Shown here: piece after piece, positions 47,941-58,940 of the stretch
Layout: each line of letters begins with the position of its first letter
Numbering within the stretch: the stretch's first letter is position 1
DNA from: Steromphala cineraria
Taxonomy: Eukaryota > Mollusca > Gastropoda > Trochida > Trochidae
Direction of reading: 5' to 3'
NCBI GenBank assembly: GCA_916613615.1
Contig: OU744725.1
Location: forward strand, 51,641,575 to 51,705,574
DNA: 64,000 nucleotides
Program-made: the position numbers and the translations under genes
Notes under the pieces: model-generated
What the model was told of the DNA's origin: nothing
Seen by the model: only the letters and a program-made list of their open reading frames with translations
Database searches by the model: none

Positions 47941-49249
47941 TGAAATTATATGTTCATAAAAATACAAATATCCTTATATTATAGTCATATTTCGTTTTTA
48001 AGCTCATGTTTCACTATCAAAACAGGTAAAACCCGTAATTAGGCCCTGGGCTTAAATAAGTGCAACCCTGGTTGGGTCGGAGTCATCTTAACTCTTGATA
48101 TGGAGTTCTTATTGGTTTCCTTTATACTTGTCCAAATATCAACACCTTCTAGTGATACAATGAACTTCCATGGAATTCCTTTAATTACTTGAAACATTAT
48201 TATCAAAAATTTGTTTACGTTTTCTAAATAATTCAACATGAATTTTCGGATTTAATAATGAACAAACAAGGGCAATGTTTTGCTAACGACTGTTGATATA
48301 GTTCTTCTTATCCCACACCATCAAATGAACTCTAAAATCAAATTGAAACACATCATAAGAAAGTAAAACCGCATAATGTTTAAATAAAATTCATTTGAAT
48401 TAAAGATGTTATACAGTGCTGGTAACAAAATGAAAACAGTGTGATATATATCTTTAAACAGATACCTGCATTGCGTTGTCCAGAACGTTGTTTAGTGCTT
48501 TTAAAATACAAAAAAACTCTACAATACAAATCATTACACAGGTTATTAGCTGATCAGCTGGTGATTCCAACTTCAACCACCCTCTGTGACCACTTCCATG
48601 GTTAATATTTTCTATTTCCTACACGCTAGTACACATTTTATTACTTTCCTGTATGCAGTTACCGTCATCTATCCTTTTCAGTTACCGTCATCATGCTCAT
48701 TTATGATTTTCCAGTTACCGTCATCATGCCCGATTTTTAAAACTTGAATATCTGCATTAATGTGTATTTATAAAAAGTAATATTTTTAGAATCTCGTCTC
48801 CACATCAACCTGAATCTAAGTGCATTATTGAATGTATTTGAATGTATCTGAACAACTAGAATATCGCGTGAAAAGTTCCGAAGCGTATGGCCTGCCGCCA
48901 TGTTGGGATGATCGTAACTAAAGTTACGGTCATCGGTTTACGCACAGTGATTAAGGAGACTGTTTGAATGCCTTTGATAGATGACATTTATCACTTCTGA
49001 CCAAGTGAGCTGGAATTTATTCAAGTTCAATAGGTCACCCACAGGTGAATTTGTAAACGCCCTTTGGGGATGTACAATAATAATGTCAGATTAAATACTG
49101 AAGAACATTCAGCAACAATATACATATAGCTGTAGAATAACTATTTCTCAATGCACATTGTGTAAATAAATGAAATCATAAATCACCGAAGTTTTTTTAT
49201 GTCAACTTTAAACTGATGTCATTGTGGTTGAGTACTAGGTCGTCTTTAC

Positions 49250-50960
49250 ATGTCTATAAAAGTTAACCCTTTTGTCCCATGATGACGCAGTCAGGTCAAA
49301 GTGACTAGTCACTATAGGGGTGTTGAATAAAGTCTGGGTAACAAGTAAGGATGCGTGGTATTATCAATATATCGGTATATTGCAATACAGGAACAAGGTG
49401 ATACGAATTGGTACACACTTTTGAAATTATCCAATATATCAAACGTTTTCAAACAAACTATTTCCATTTAAAATTACTAACAAACACAAACAAATGTAAC
49501 AAGATTTACGTAAAGTTTGTTTCAAAGTTGTGTTGTGAACATAGCTCAAATATGTTTACAGATCATAAACAGTCATTGAAAAAATATCCTTTCCAAAACG
49601 GCTAATAGCTGAGCAATGATAGTCGTTCTCAATGTTCATATTTATACAAGATAGCATGCAAATTCTTGAATTAAAGAAGTACCAATATATTGCAATACGT
49701 ATTGCAATATGCTTTTCTGTGTTGCAATATATTGCAATACAGAAAGGAGGAACGATACCCATCCTTAGTAAAAAGTCAGCTGAATATTTTTCAACTCAAA
49801 TTGTTGAATAAGGAAAGTTTTTGATTGAAAAATCCAGTGTTATCATTTCTATAAATGTTAACCCTTTGTTCCATGATGATGCAATCAGGTCAAAGTGACT
49901 AGTCACTATAGGGTTTGAATAAAGTCTAGGTAATAAGTCAGCTGATTATTTTTCAAAACAACTTGCTGAATAAGGGATTTGTAGACTTTTCATGACCTCA
50001 AATGGCTGTGACAGGTTTATTTCATGTGATTGTGACTGAATTATGCGGCTATTTTACCTCTTCGAAAATTGCCCTTTCTGTTCCATGATGATGCAATATC
50101 AGGTCAAAGTGACAAGTCACTATAGGGGTGTTGGATAAAGTCTGGGTAACAAGTCAGCTGATTATTTTTCAAAACAAATTGCTGAATGAGGGAAGTTTTT
50201 GAATGAATAGTCCAGCTTTATCATGTCTATAAAAGTTAACCCTTTTTTCCCATGATAACACAATCAGGTCAATGTGACTCGTCACTTTAAATAAAATCTA
50301 GGTCACAAGTCATCTGATTATTTTTCAACTCAAATTGCTGAATAAGGGAAGTGGACTTTTCATGACCTCAAATGTTTATGACAGGTTTATTTCATGTGAT
50401 TGTGCCTTAATTATGCGGCTATTTTACCTTTTCAAAAACTGTCCCTTTTGTCCCATGATGATGCAATATCAGGTCAAAGTGACTAGTCACTATAGGGTGT
50501 TGAATAAAGCCTGGGTAACAAGTCAGCTGATTACTTTTCAACTCAAATTGCTGAATAAGGGAAGTGAACTTTTCATGACCTCAAATGTTTGTGACAGGTT
50601 TATTTCATGTGATTGTGACTGAATTATGCGTCTATTTTACCTCTTCGAAAAATTGTCCCTTTTGTCCCATGATATTGCAATATCCTTTCAAGGTGACAAG
50701 TCACTAGGGGTGTTGAATAAAGTCTGGGTAATAAGTCAGCTGATTATTTTTCAACTCAAATCGCTGAATAAGGGAAATGAGATGGACTTTTCATGACCTC
50801 GAATGTTTATGACAGCTTTATTTCATGTGATTGTGACTGAATAATACATGTCCATAAAAGTTACCTCTTATCTTTCTTGGTCAGGTCAAAGTGACACACG
50901 GGGTGGTGGAATAATTTCTTGCTGATAAGTCCGTTGATTATTTCTCAACTCAATTGTTTA
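49250..50960 (+). repeat. Long imperfect tandem repeat
   Basis: About seven repeats contain 'cccatgatgatgcaatcagg', 'tcaaagtgactagtcactat', 'gttgaataaagtctgggtaac', 'aagtcagctgattatttttc' and 'caaattgctgaataaggg'. Some units carry an extra block ('cttttcatgacctcaaatg'), so unit length alternates between about 150 and 230 bp. A hAT-like MITE interrupts the first unit. Confidence 0.85.
49346..49767. mobile_element. hAT-like MITE inserted in a tandem repeat
   Basis: The ends TAAGGATGCGTGGTAT and (inverted) ATACCCATCCTTA enclose 422 bp. The flanking 8-bp duplication is GTAACAAG (49338-49345) and GTAAAAAG (49768-49775), 7/8. Uninterrupted units nearby read gtaacaag-tcagctg, which gives the empty site directly. 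8-bp duplication and a YARNG-type TIR start fit the hAT superfamily. The interior has several TATTGCAATA palindromes. Confidence 0.85.
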
Positions 50961-51014
50961 ATTAAAGAAGCAAGATAAACTTTTCATGACCTCATTTCTT
51001 TGTGTCATCTTTAA

Positions 51015-51330
51015 AGAGCCACGTTGTGATTTTCATCACATATTGTTTTGATTGATACAAATTCAAATTGCATTTTTAGCAATATAAATTCAAAATATCT
51101 CATATGTCACAAATGGCAATTATTTCAATTAAATCTTAAAAGTCATATATATTCGCAGAAACCAAATTCAGACGTCCTATTTATATGAATACTATTAAAT
51201 CTATCAAACAAGATGAATTTATAACACAGTCTGACTGCTTTAGAAAAGTTCAAAAATAACGTTTGACTGATTGATATGAGTGATTGTCCTGTTTTCGATC
51301 AAAATCGCGACTTCAAACCTTCCTGTTGTC
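51015..51330 (-). mobile_element. Diverged M4-related MITE
   Basis: TTAA (51011-51014) then AGAGCCACGTTGTGATTTTC. The stretch 'tcgatcaaaatcgcgacttc' (about 51295) matches, inverted, the core of the 28663 element ('gggattttgatcgaaaacc'). The distal end is not identifiable. Confidence 0.5.
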
Positions 51331-51856
51331 ACAATATCATGTTGATAAGCTTTTAAATGATACTTTCCTGCAACATTGGATACTTCTAGATCAGATGACA
51401 CTATTGGTAAAGTTTAGCATATGTGATACCCAACAACTCACGAAGTGGTTCTTTGATAACAAATTGTTGTGATTGAAAAAGAACGACTTTCAATGACTAT
51501 TTAGTCCAAGACTGATGATGGCATCAGTTCCAGACATTTTGAGGTGGACTTATGTTACTATGATTACGTAACTGTCTATATTCAACTCAAATTCTTTTAG
51601 TAAGGGATCTTTGACACACTTTTCATGACCTCGTGTCATCCCCATAAAATGTCATCAGATCAGATTGTCATCCGATGTCACTACTGCATGCCTTTGTACC
51701 ATTTTCAAATGATTTAACACAAATACTTTTCATTTTTACCATGCATCCAGGTCACAATGAATTCTGGGCTGATATAAAGAACAGGAAATCAGAGGCCTTA
51801 GGCTGACATTAACTCACAATAGTACTTGGGTTCAATATCAAAAGAAGACACTAAGT

Positions 51857-52129
51857 TTGCCTTTATGTAAAGTTTGCTATGTAGAGCAACCCCCTGAATT
51901 TACTATTAAAGGGGGGTATCCTAGATGTCGAAATTTTAGAGAAGATATTATTGATTTTCAAGTTTTGGTACCTTTTGGAAGTAATTTCAATATTTTAAAA
52001 GTTAAGGAGATGAACATGTTTGATAACAGTAAAGAAATCTATATTGAAACGATTCAATTGTTGATATCAATATTAGATGGATTATCAAGTTTATATTTAG
52101 TTTTTCACATAGGTGCCTTCCAGATGTGA
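51857..52129 (+). CDS. Unassigned 90-residue open frame
   Basis: The frame is open without a recognised family. It starts MPLCKVCYVEQPPEF, with a CxxC and a further Cys near residue 24 (YPRCRNF), and is followed by an Ile/Leu-rich C-terminal half. No splice sites or homologues were identified. It could be a decayed transposon ORF or simply chance in AT-rich DNA. It is in intron 1 but antisense to the host gene. Confidence 0.2.
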   Translation: MPLCKVCYVEQPPEFTIKGGYPRCRNFREDIIDFQVLVPFGSNFNILKVKEMNMFDNSKEIYIETIQLLISILDGLSSLYLVFHIGAFQM

Positions 52130-52203
52130 ATATATAATGAATAAGCGTAGATGTGCTTGTGCTTGAAAACTGTATACGGATCTATATGAATACATTACTG
52201 GCA

Positions 52204-52233
52204 TGAAGTAAAGAAGTTGATCATCCATAAAAT
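52204..52233 (+). repeat. Solo AATAAAGAAGTTG-type motif
   Basis: Reads GTAAAGAAGTTGATCATCC, the right-arm form of the inverted-pair family. No left partner was seen. Confidence 0.5.
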
Positions 52234-52576
52234 TCTTATAAATCATCTGTTTGTCCAATTTAAATAATTAAATGCAATAACCATTTGGGAGGCTTCTTAA
52301 AAGCATATTCAATGTTCTCATATTCCATGAATAAATTGTTTATCATTTAAAAGATTCTGAAATTACAAAATTACTGCGTATCTATCGACATTGAATCTAA
52401 TAAACATAGACATTGCTGAAACATGTGGTAGCAAATCTCAGCTGCATTTCAGTGTTTGGTTACAAAATGGCTGATATTAGATAGATAAAAACAAACAAGC
52501 TGTCACAGTTTGTAGTCCATTGAGATAACATCATCAAAACAGTAGAAGCAATTCTCAATTGCATTACGGCTGTATT

Positions 52577-52679
52577 GGATAATATTTCTGATTAAAGATC
52601 TATTTACAATTGGATAATATTTCTGATTAAAGATCTATTAACAATTGGATAATATTTCTGATTAAAGATCTATAAACAA
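52577..52679 (+). repeat. Three 35-bp tandem units
   Basis: Unit GGATAATATTTCTGATTAAA plus GATCTATTTACAATT; starts at 52577, 52612 and 52647. Confidence 0.9.
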
Positions 52680-52906
52680 ACACTGTCAACTGTTAAAGTC
52701 TATTAAGATATCATCAAGGAAGCTAATCTTATAAATTGAAAGCTTTTTTTCAATTTGGCAGATAGAGATCATTACACAAATAATCCATAAATTTGTAAAC
52801 TTTAATCATATTTAGATATTTTTTTGGCTCATATTTATGAAAAATTATAAAACCTCAATTGTTTTGCATGATGTATGACAACTTCTTCGAGAGGCATTTT
52901 AAAAGT

Positions 52907-53095
52907 TGGAGTGACAATAATGCTGAGGAATATATGGATGACAACTTTTTTGTTCATTGTATATAACTTTCCACACAGATTCTTGTGTTGTTCTCAAGCA
53001 GAGAATGACACAAGAATCTGTGTCGAAACGTCGCATACACTGAACAAAGAAGTTGTCATCCATATATTCCTCAGCATTATGATGTATGATTGCAA
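52907..53095. repeat. Best-preserved inverted pair of the AATAAAGAAGTTG family
   Basis: Left arm 52909-52990 and right arm 53008-53087 pair almost throughout (AATGCTGAGGAATATATGGA...). The right arm reads CTGTGTCGAAACGTCGCAT, then GAACAAAGAAGTTGTCATCC. The loop is about 20 nt. A further broken copy of the left end lies at 52868-52905. Confidence 0.75.
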
Positions 53096-53429
53096 CAGGT
53101 GCAAATGCCATCAGATCTACTGGCAATGTTGATAAACATCACAGAACGTGGTGATATATAGCTTTCAGCTGCATTGCTGTGGTTGTGATGATAACTGCTG
53201 TCACACGGCAGATGGGTATTTCATAGAGGATATCTGTCTTTTCTCAACTAATTCAATGTTTATCTCATCGAGTGAGACAGAAAGTGTATATTTCATGCAT
53301 GGCACAGCCATGACTGAAAATATTTAACTTTTCCACCTCATGAACATGATATTGGTCAAGAAATGACAGATATTCTATTTATTATATGATTAAATCCTTC
53401 TAATCAAATCCCAAAACGGTCAATTGCAT

Positions 53430-53665
53430 AATGGGGGCTTCTTAGATGCGCCTGTCGTCGCGGTAAGGGTATGACATCATATGAAAATTTATGTCAGAGT
53501 CAGACCATTTTTTCATGACGTCAAACTCTTGAAATTGACGACGCTTGAGTGGGGTTAAAGTTTATTGTCACTCAGTAGAGTGTGATCAAGTTATCACCAT
53601 TGTAGCGATATAGATATTTATCTCACTGATAGAACAGTGTATCCCAACCTTAATCTTATAATAAA
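53430..53665 (-). repeat. Dispersed repeat R2, copy b
   Basis: Inverted relative to 29487-29720. Contains TGACGTCA at 53516-53523 and 'cactcagtagagtg'. Confidence 0.65.
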
Positions 53666-53754
53666 ACCCCTTTCAAACCCTGCTTTTTACTCCCTCCCCG
53701 CTCCTCAAACATTTCTCTAATATAACCTTCCAGGTACATAACTGTGAGTTTTAT

Positions 53755-54178
53755 CACTGTGTATAACCGTACACCGGAACTAGTGAGGTGTACGGCGGAG
53801 AAATGTTGCTAGCGAGGAGCCGAAATCGAAAGTTAGGTAATATTTTACTTCATAACTTTCAAATAATGAACATCATGTGGTAATTTTAGCACACATACTT
53901 AGTAAAATGTATGTGCTTGTCATTCTGTATCCAAGGGACAGTAACAATGACAGTTGCGAGTAATGCTGTTGTTAGTAACATATTTGCTATCTCTGACTAT
54001 GAACAGGATATGACAATAGTTATGTCTGGGAAAGCTATTGACATAATTATAACATAGAAAAAGTTGATGAAACGGCGATGATTGCTTTTTAAGTGATCCC
54101 GTTTGCGATCACGCTCCTCGCTAGCAACATTTCTCCGCCGTACACCTCGCTAGTTCCGGTGTACAGTTATTCACAGTG
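53755..54178. mobile_element. MITE with CACTGTG ends and 5-bp target duplication
   Basis: TIRs of about 65 bp: left CACTGTGTATAACCGTACAC, right its inverse ending CACAGTG. Both continue through GGAACTAG(T/C)GAGGTGTACGG and GCGAGGAGC. The flanking repeat TTTAT lies at 53750-53754 and 54179-54183. 424 bp, noncoding. 5-bp duplication plus CACTGTG termini fit the Transib/RAG-like group. It shares CACTGTG and TAA.CCG with the element at 45860. Confidence 0.87.
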
Positions 54179-54361
54179 TTTATTATAATTGATTAACTGT
54201 TACATAAAGGTCCTCCAAATCAGGCCAGCAGGACCTCTTTGAATCAGAGAAGGTGAGGAGTTTTTGGGTGCATATACTACGGATCTTGTATTGACTTCTC
54301 TGGTTTCATTCCAACACATCAAAGCTCGCAATTGTTTCAGTATTATTGATCCAGTATCTGA

Positions 54362-54390
54362 ATATCGAACTTCTTTATTCCATGGCTGAT
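54362..54390 (-). repeat. Solo AATAAAGAAGTT-type motif
   Basis: Minus strand: CCATGGAATAAAGAAGTTCG. A weak member of the inverted-pair family. Confidence 0.4.
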
Positions 54391-55614
54391 CAGAGAATTT
54401 TCAAGGGGTATTTATATCCTGAGAAAACCTAGCAGTTTAGACTAAGATTTGATCTATGAATATTTTCTATATACAATACGTTTTCTAATATTTGTTTATT
54501 TGTTGCAGTGTTGTTGCATTGATCAATTCTTGCTGAAGAAGACCTAGACTGTATGAAGGACACAATTTTTTTAACCATTTTTGGGCGACGATTAAGATGG
54601 TCAAGCTTGCCTTGGTTTGAGATTGCCTAGAGATCGTCACTGCTAGTTTAGTAGATCACCCTGTCCAAAATCTAGGATACAGGTATATGAGTCACCTAAC
54701 TCACACCTGGGTATCTATATCATTGCAATATACCGGGTAAGTATATTCTTTCATTGTTTTGACTTATATACCTTGTTTTTACTTACCGTAACCTTAATAC
54801 TAAATACAGGAGCTAAACATACATCATAAAACATGACATATTATGCATATACAGGTAAATAAAAAGATATTGAAGGGATAATAAGATTTTACAGTTTTTT
54901 AACTGTAATTTCACAAAGGCTGAAAGAAATGATTTTTTTTATATTATTTATATATTATTGATAGTAACATTTATTTTCTCTAAAAGAACTAAAGTAAATG
55001 TTAATTAATGAAACATCAAGTCATTCAAGATTTCCAATTAAATTCTCATTCTGTGTTACATTAAACATTCTCTTGTCAATGAAATATTGTTAGACACTGC
55101 TTGAGCAATATTGCAGCCAAAAACAACATAAGAGTCTTGTACTTTGGAGAGTCTTATCAAATTTGTGACAATTAATTCAAGGATTCAGCAAAAAAACAAT
55201 ATTTTCCCTCATAAAACAGTTCTTTGGATTAATCAGATATTGATTGTTTTGACCCCATACTCTTTCAGATCGAAGAACAACCATTGTTTATTACTATTGA
55301 AGAATCTTGTTATTTGAAAACACTATGTCTTTCAAGCACAACTGTTTTATATAGGTGTACTGAACAGATAAAATCTCAATAAATATATAATCGCAATTTC
55401 TCTGATCAACTGAGATTAGCCAATTATAAAAAAAGCTATTTTGAATTTTGTTTAAACATTGTTGATGTTAAGTATATGAATTTGTGTATTGAAATTTTTG
55501 GAAATAATACATATTTGATTATGCAAAATTATAATTTGCAATACTTTCCGCTCAATATTCTATTTTTTTTTTTTTTTCGTTGAAATGATATACAAGACAA
55601 TAAAACTTAACATT

Positions 55615-55885
55615 AAACATCAACTAACCTCGACCTTACTACTTCTCGATTTTCATTCGTTGTTTATGACGTCACAAAATGGGGGCGTGACCAGTCATGC
55701 ATTCACTTGTTTGTTGTCAGATAGGTCTAAGCGGCCCATCAAAAGTGGCTTTCAAAAACGGCTTTCATTACCAAACTAAACATATTTGAGTAGCGACCTT
55801 TAACATACTATACAATATTGTAATCAGACTTTCTATATTCCAAAGAAAATAGTGAAATATGTTTGTGGTTATGTGAACTTTAAGT
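55615..55885 (+). repeat. Dispersed repeat R3, copy b
   Basis: Same orientation as 36185-36850. It carries TGACGTCA at 55667-55674 and lacks the internal insertion. Confidence 0.65.
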
Positions 55886-58467
55886 GAACAATAATTTATA
55901 GATCAATAGAGAAAAACAATAATTGATAATAGTAAGAGTGATTATTCAAAGAGAGTCATATCATTCTTTCAATCTTCTTTAAAATTACCGGTAAGGCTAA
56001 AACTCAAGAATCAAGTGCTACAATAGAAACTGCTCACTATCCTCCTACAAATGTTATTCAAAATGTTTTTAAATCTTTCATGTAACATATTTTTACAATT
56101 GAGCATTATCGGGGGTTATCATGTTTTCAATAAGTGTATGAGTTCTTTAAAAAAAATCTTTTTTATTTTAGGGAAATGAAGATAATACAGGTTCAACAGA
56201 TAGATAGAAAATAAAATTTTAACTTTATATCAATTCATCACTGCAAAAAGCATATTTGAAGGTCTGAACATCAACAAGTTGCACTTAAAAGAAAAAGTCT
56301 CAATATTTGGCTTGGCTACAGTATTATACTGATAGTTCTATTTTTTTTTTGCTTGTCAATGTCTTGGGAATAAAATGCTTGATTCATGGGTTTGAAATGT
56401 TCTTCATCAGCTCATGCAGGAATTCCTGCATTCTTATAATGGATCAAGATTCCTGGAAGTCTGTTTATCCTCAGGCGCTAATTCAATTATTCTCATTATT
56501 GGTAATTTTTCAAAGTGTTCAAGTAGAAAATCTTGGACAATCTATCTGAATTAGATCATGATCTAATGTTACTCCTTTTTAATATGATATGGTTCCCGTT
56601 TATTGGCCACCTAGAATGGTTTGCACTAAAAAAACTAAAAAGGTTTACATGCCCCCAATAAACAAATACCCAGCGAAACCATTTCTGAACATTTCACATT
56701 TCTTCATGTCCTTTTTTAATAAATGGTTCCTGCTTATTGGCTACTAAGAATGGTTAGCACTTAAAGCAAAAAAGATATGGTTTAAAAACCCAACCAATAC
56801 ATTTCTGAATAATTCACAAACAAAATATCAATAAATTCATGGTGGCGTAACTTCTTAATTTATGGAATATTCAAATTTATGACATAAAAGAAAGATAACA
56901 AAGCAAAGATCTATCATGAACAACAGTAAACTGACACCTAGCCAAGCACTAAAATTGATTGAGTGCCTATTCCATGAAGCTAGCTTGTGTGAACTCATTC
57001 TCCCTATTATATCTTAAACTTATCTTAAACCTTGACATAACCTACAGATAAACTAGATCTAGATCACGTTAACCTATACATACTAGTATACCAGACAAGT
57101 GGGAGTTTGTAGTCAATGTTATTTAGCTTTATTCTTAAATGCATTCATATAGAAATATTATTACAATACAATGATTATTATTTAATATTATAAACAGTGT
57201 TAAGTGTTGAATTATATGATTGCTTTATGCATAAATTCACATAACTTTATAAAAGTTGTTGTGTGTATTTCAAATGTAATAATTCCTTAATTATGAATTG
57301 TATCATTTGCAGTGACTAGTTTCAATGACATCAGGGTCAAATATATTTCATGGCAATACATGTGTTGCTTCTGTGCAGATATGATTCTTAAGACACAATA
57401 TGTTGCGTCATTTAGGTAATATTATAGTGTAGTCAAAATATCAACATTTTTGACTAATTTCCATTTGTAAATAATTGAACATTCAAACTACTGGTAATAA
57501 TTCAAGATCTGGTCTTAATTTGAATGATCAATTTTATGTGGAAGTATGTAAAGGGTACAGGTGAATTCAAAACAATGTGTATTTCTTTCATTTTGTAATT
57601 AAACATAATTAAACGCCTTAATGAATGGTATTGTTTTGTGGTAGTGTCTTTTTGTTATGTCGCCTTACATCAAATGATACTTACTTGCCTAATGCCTTAT
57701 TCAGTGGTTGTTATTTATATTCAATACCCCTTAAGGGATAACAATAGGCTTATTCAACATTGTGTAACACTTAGGAACAATCTGCAACTACTTTACAACT
57801 TGTTCTTAGGCTTTCACAATATTGTGTAACATTTTATAACATTCAGCAACTGTAAGTGTCATCATTTAGAGAGGTTGATAAACAATGACACATACATTAT
57901 ATTATTTACATTTTAGTAAAATAAACCATATTTTGAAAAAGTAAGATTAAATGTTATCTAAATTTTAAATTTTCTGCTACAGTAAATAATGGAGTGAAAA
58001 TATACCAAAAGTGTTGATTGTGTGAAATACAACAAAACACATTTCTTGATTTTCATAAAGAAACATTTTGAAAGGAGTTCAACAATGTTCTCTTAAAATT
58101 TGGAGTTTCTTTCAATGTAAATAACTATAAAAATGTTTTGAGGTTTGGAAATATTTCGATATTAAATTATTCCAAGGCCATAGTAGATGAAGAAAGTTAC
58201 ACGTGCTTCATCTGACAGATGTACATTTCAGGTCAATAACAACATTGACACGCCCGGTCATTTCTAGGTCATGATTGCTATGAGGGTTAATCGTGACAGT
58301 ATGATTGTGTCAATTAACTCAAATTAGTTAATCATTTGCTCATACACATAAACAACGCTACAGGACATGTGGCAAACACTCGTCATTTAAATCGATACAT
58401 CACGTAGGTATATACACAGGTGATTGATTATCGATTTCAACAGGTAATCAAGGTGTGCAAAACTTAC

Positions 58468-58672
58468 CTGTTGTTTCAGATTTTGGGGGATCAGGTTTGA
58501 GTACCCCATCGAAAATATCCTTATTGTAGTCCGGGCTATCTGCAGTTTCGGGGATGGGGGATAACACATCGAAATCTTCATCATCTTCGTTGTCAATGTC
58601 TTCTACATACGAGAAAGATCGTAAGAATTCAACCGTTGAATTTCTCGTGCCAAGACTGTCACGAGAAGCCAT
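58468..58672 (-). CDS. PLD1-like: Phospholipase D exon 1 (N-terminus)
   Basis: 205 nt on the minus strand from ATG 58672-58670 to donor CAG|GTAAGT. The start context is AAAATGG (A at -3, G at +4), and no upstream in-frame ATG is close. It encodes 68 residues plus one base of a Gly codon completed by exon 2. The peptide starts MASRDSLGTRNSTVEFLRSF. It then has a strongly acidic run (EDIDNEDDEDFD), as in the poorly conserved N-termini that precede the PX domain of animal PLD1. Identity as PLD comes from exons 2 and 3 and the phase match, not from this exon alone. An untranslated first exon further upstream cannot be excluded. Confidence 0.82.
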
Positions 58673-58940
58673 TTTTTAAATATTCGTTGTAGGTGTATCC
58701 TAGGACGCCTATAAGCGACGTCATCTGTCTATTTCATGGCGTTTCTGTCTACCCTCTAACTTTGTTGACAACTCTCAAACACGTCCGCCATGCGAATTGC
58801 CCTCTTGAAAGTCACGTGACTAAATGCGACAGGTTCATCGCTGCGTGGCGGCCGACGGGAAACTTCTTTGAATCAAACGCGACCTGCTCACGCGGCGTAA
58901 TATTCTTTCGTAACCTTTCAAGCGTGACGTGAACGACTAT
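58673..58940 (-). promoter_or_regulatory. Phospholipase D promoter / 5' UTR region
   Basis: The base composition changes sharply: CpGs are frequent here and rare elsewhere in the window. Sites visible are GTCACGTGAC (58811-58820, a perfect palindromic E-box), CGACGTCAT (58716-58724, ATF/CREB-like), and TGACGTGA (about 58924-58931). GCCATTTT across the start codon resembles a YY1 site. No TATA box was seen. The transcription start is not determined. Confidence 0.6.
58811..58820. promoter_or_regulatory. GTCACGTGAC E-box (CLEAR-type)
   Basis: It lies about 140 bp upstream of the PLD start codon. The 10-mer is the core of the CLEAR element bound by MiT/TFE factors and is also bound by USF. Function is inferred from the motif only. 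Confidence 0.5.

Larger units (their letters stand above)
45860..48949. mobile_element. 3.09-kb element with about 300-bp inverted repeats, ends CACTGTG/CACAGTG
   Basis: The left TIR (45860 to about 46160) and right TIR (about 48658-48949) are inverted copies, nearly identical over the outer 110 bp. Both start CACTGTGCGTAAACCGATGA. Each TIR has an inner hairpin (GATGACCGTAAC..GTTACGATCATC) and three further GATGACGGTAACT units. Flanks carry a 6-bp direct repeat ATTAAG (45854-45859, 48950-48955). The interior has no transposase-like ORF, so the element is non-autonomous. It contains a nested M1 MITE (47587-47940) and a 52-bp triple repeat (46787-46942). The termini resemble those of Transib/RAG-type elements, but the 6-bp duplication is not their usual 5 bp. 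Confidence 0.85.
9336..58467 (-). other. Phospholipase D intron 1 (about 49.1 kb)
   Basis: Bounded by donor CAG|GTAAGT (complement of 58470-58462) and acceptor CCCGCAG (ending at 9336). Exon 1 ends in phase 1 and exon 2 begins by completing that codon, so no exon is required between them. The interior is noncoding apart from decayed transposon ORFs. Features found are listed separately. Long stretches with nothing recognisable beyond AT-rich DNA include 10040-11750, 12210-13960, 17450-18330, 23600-24780, 26720-27960, 31100-31980, 34500-35250, 38120-39060, 39440-40680, 42070-42690, 42800-43800, 43930-44790, 45160-45850, 55890-58200. Confidence 0.8.

Noticed and set aside
58693..58932. 79-residue plus-strand ORF upstream of PLD
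   Set aside because: Lies in the CpG-containing promoter; no homology, and composition is explained by GC content.
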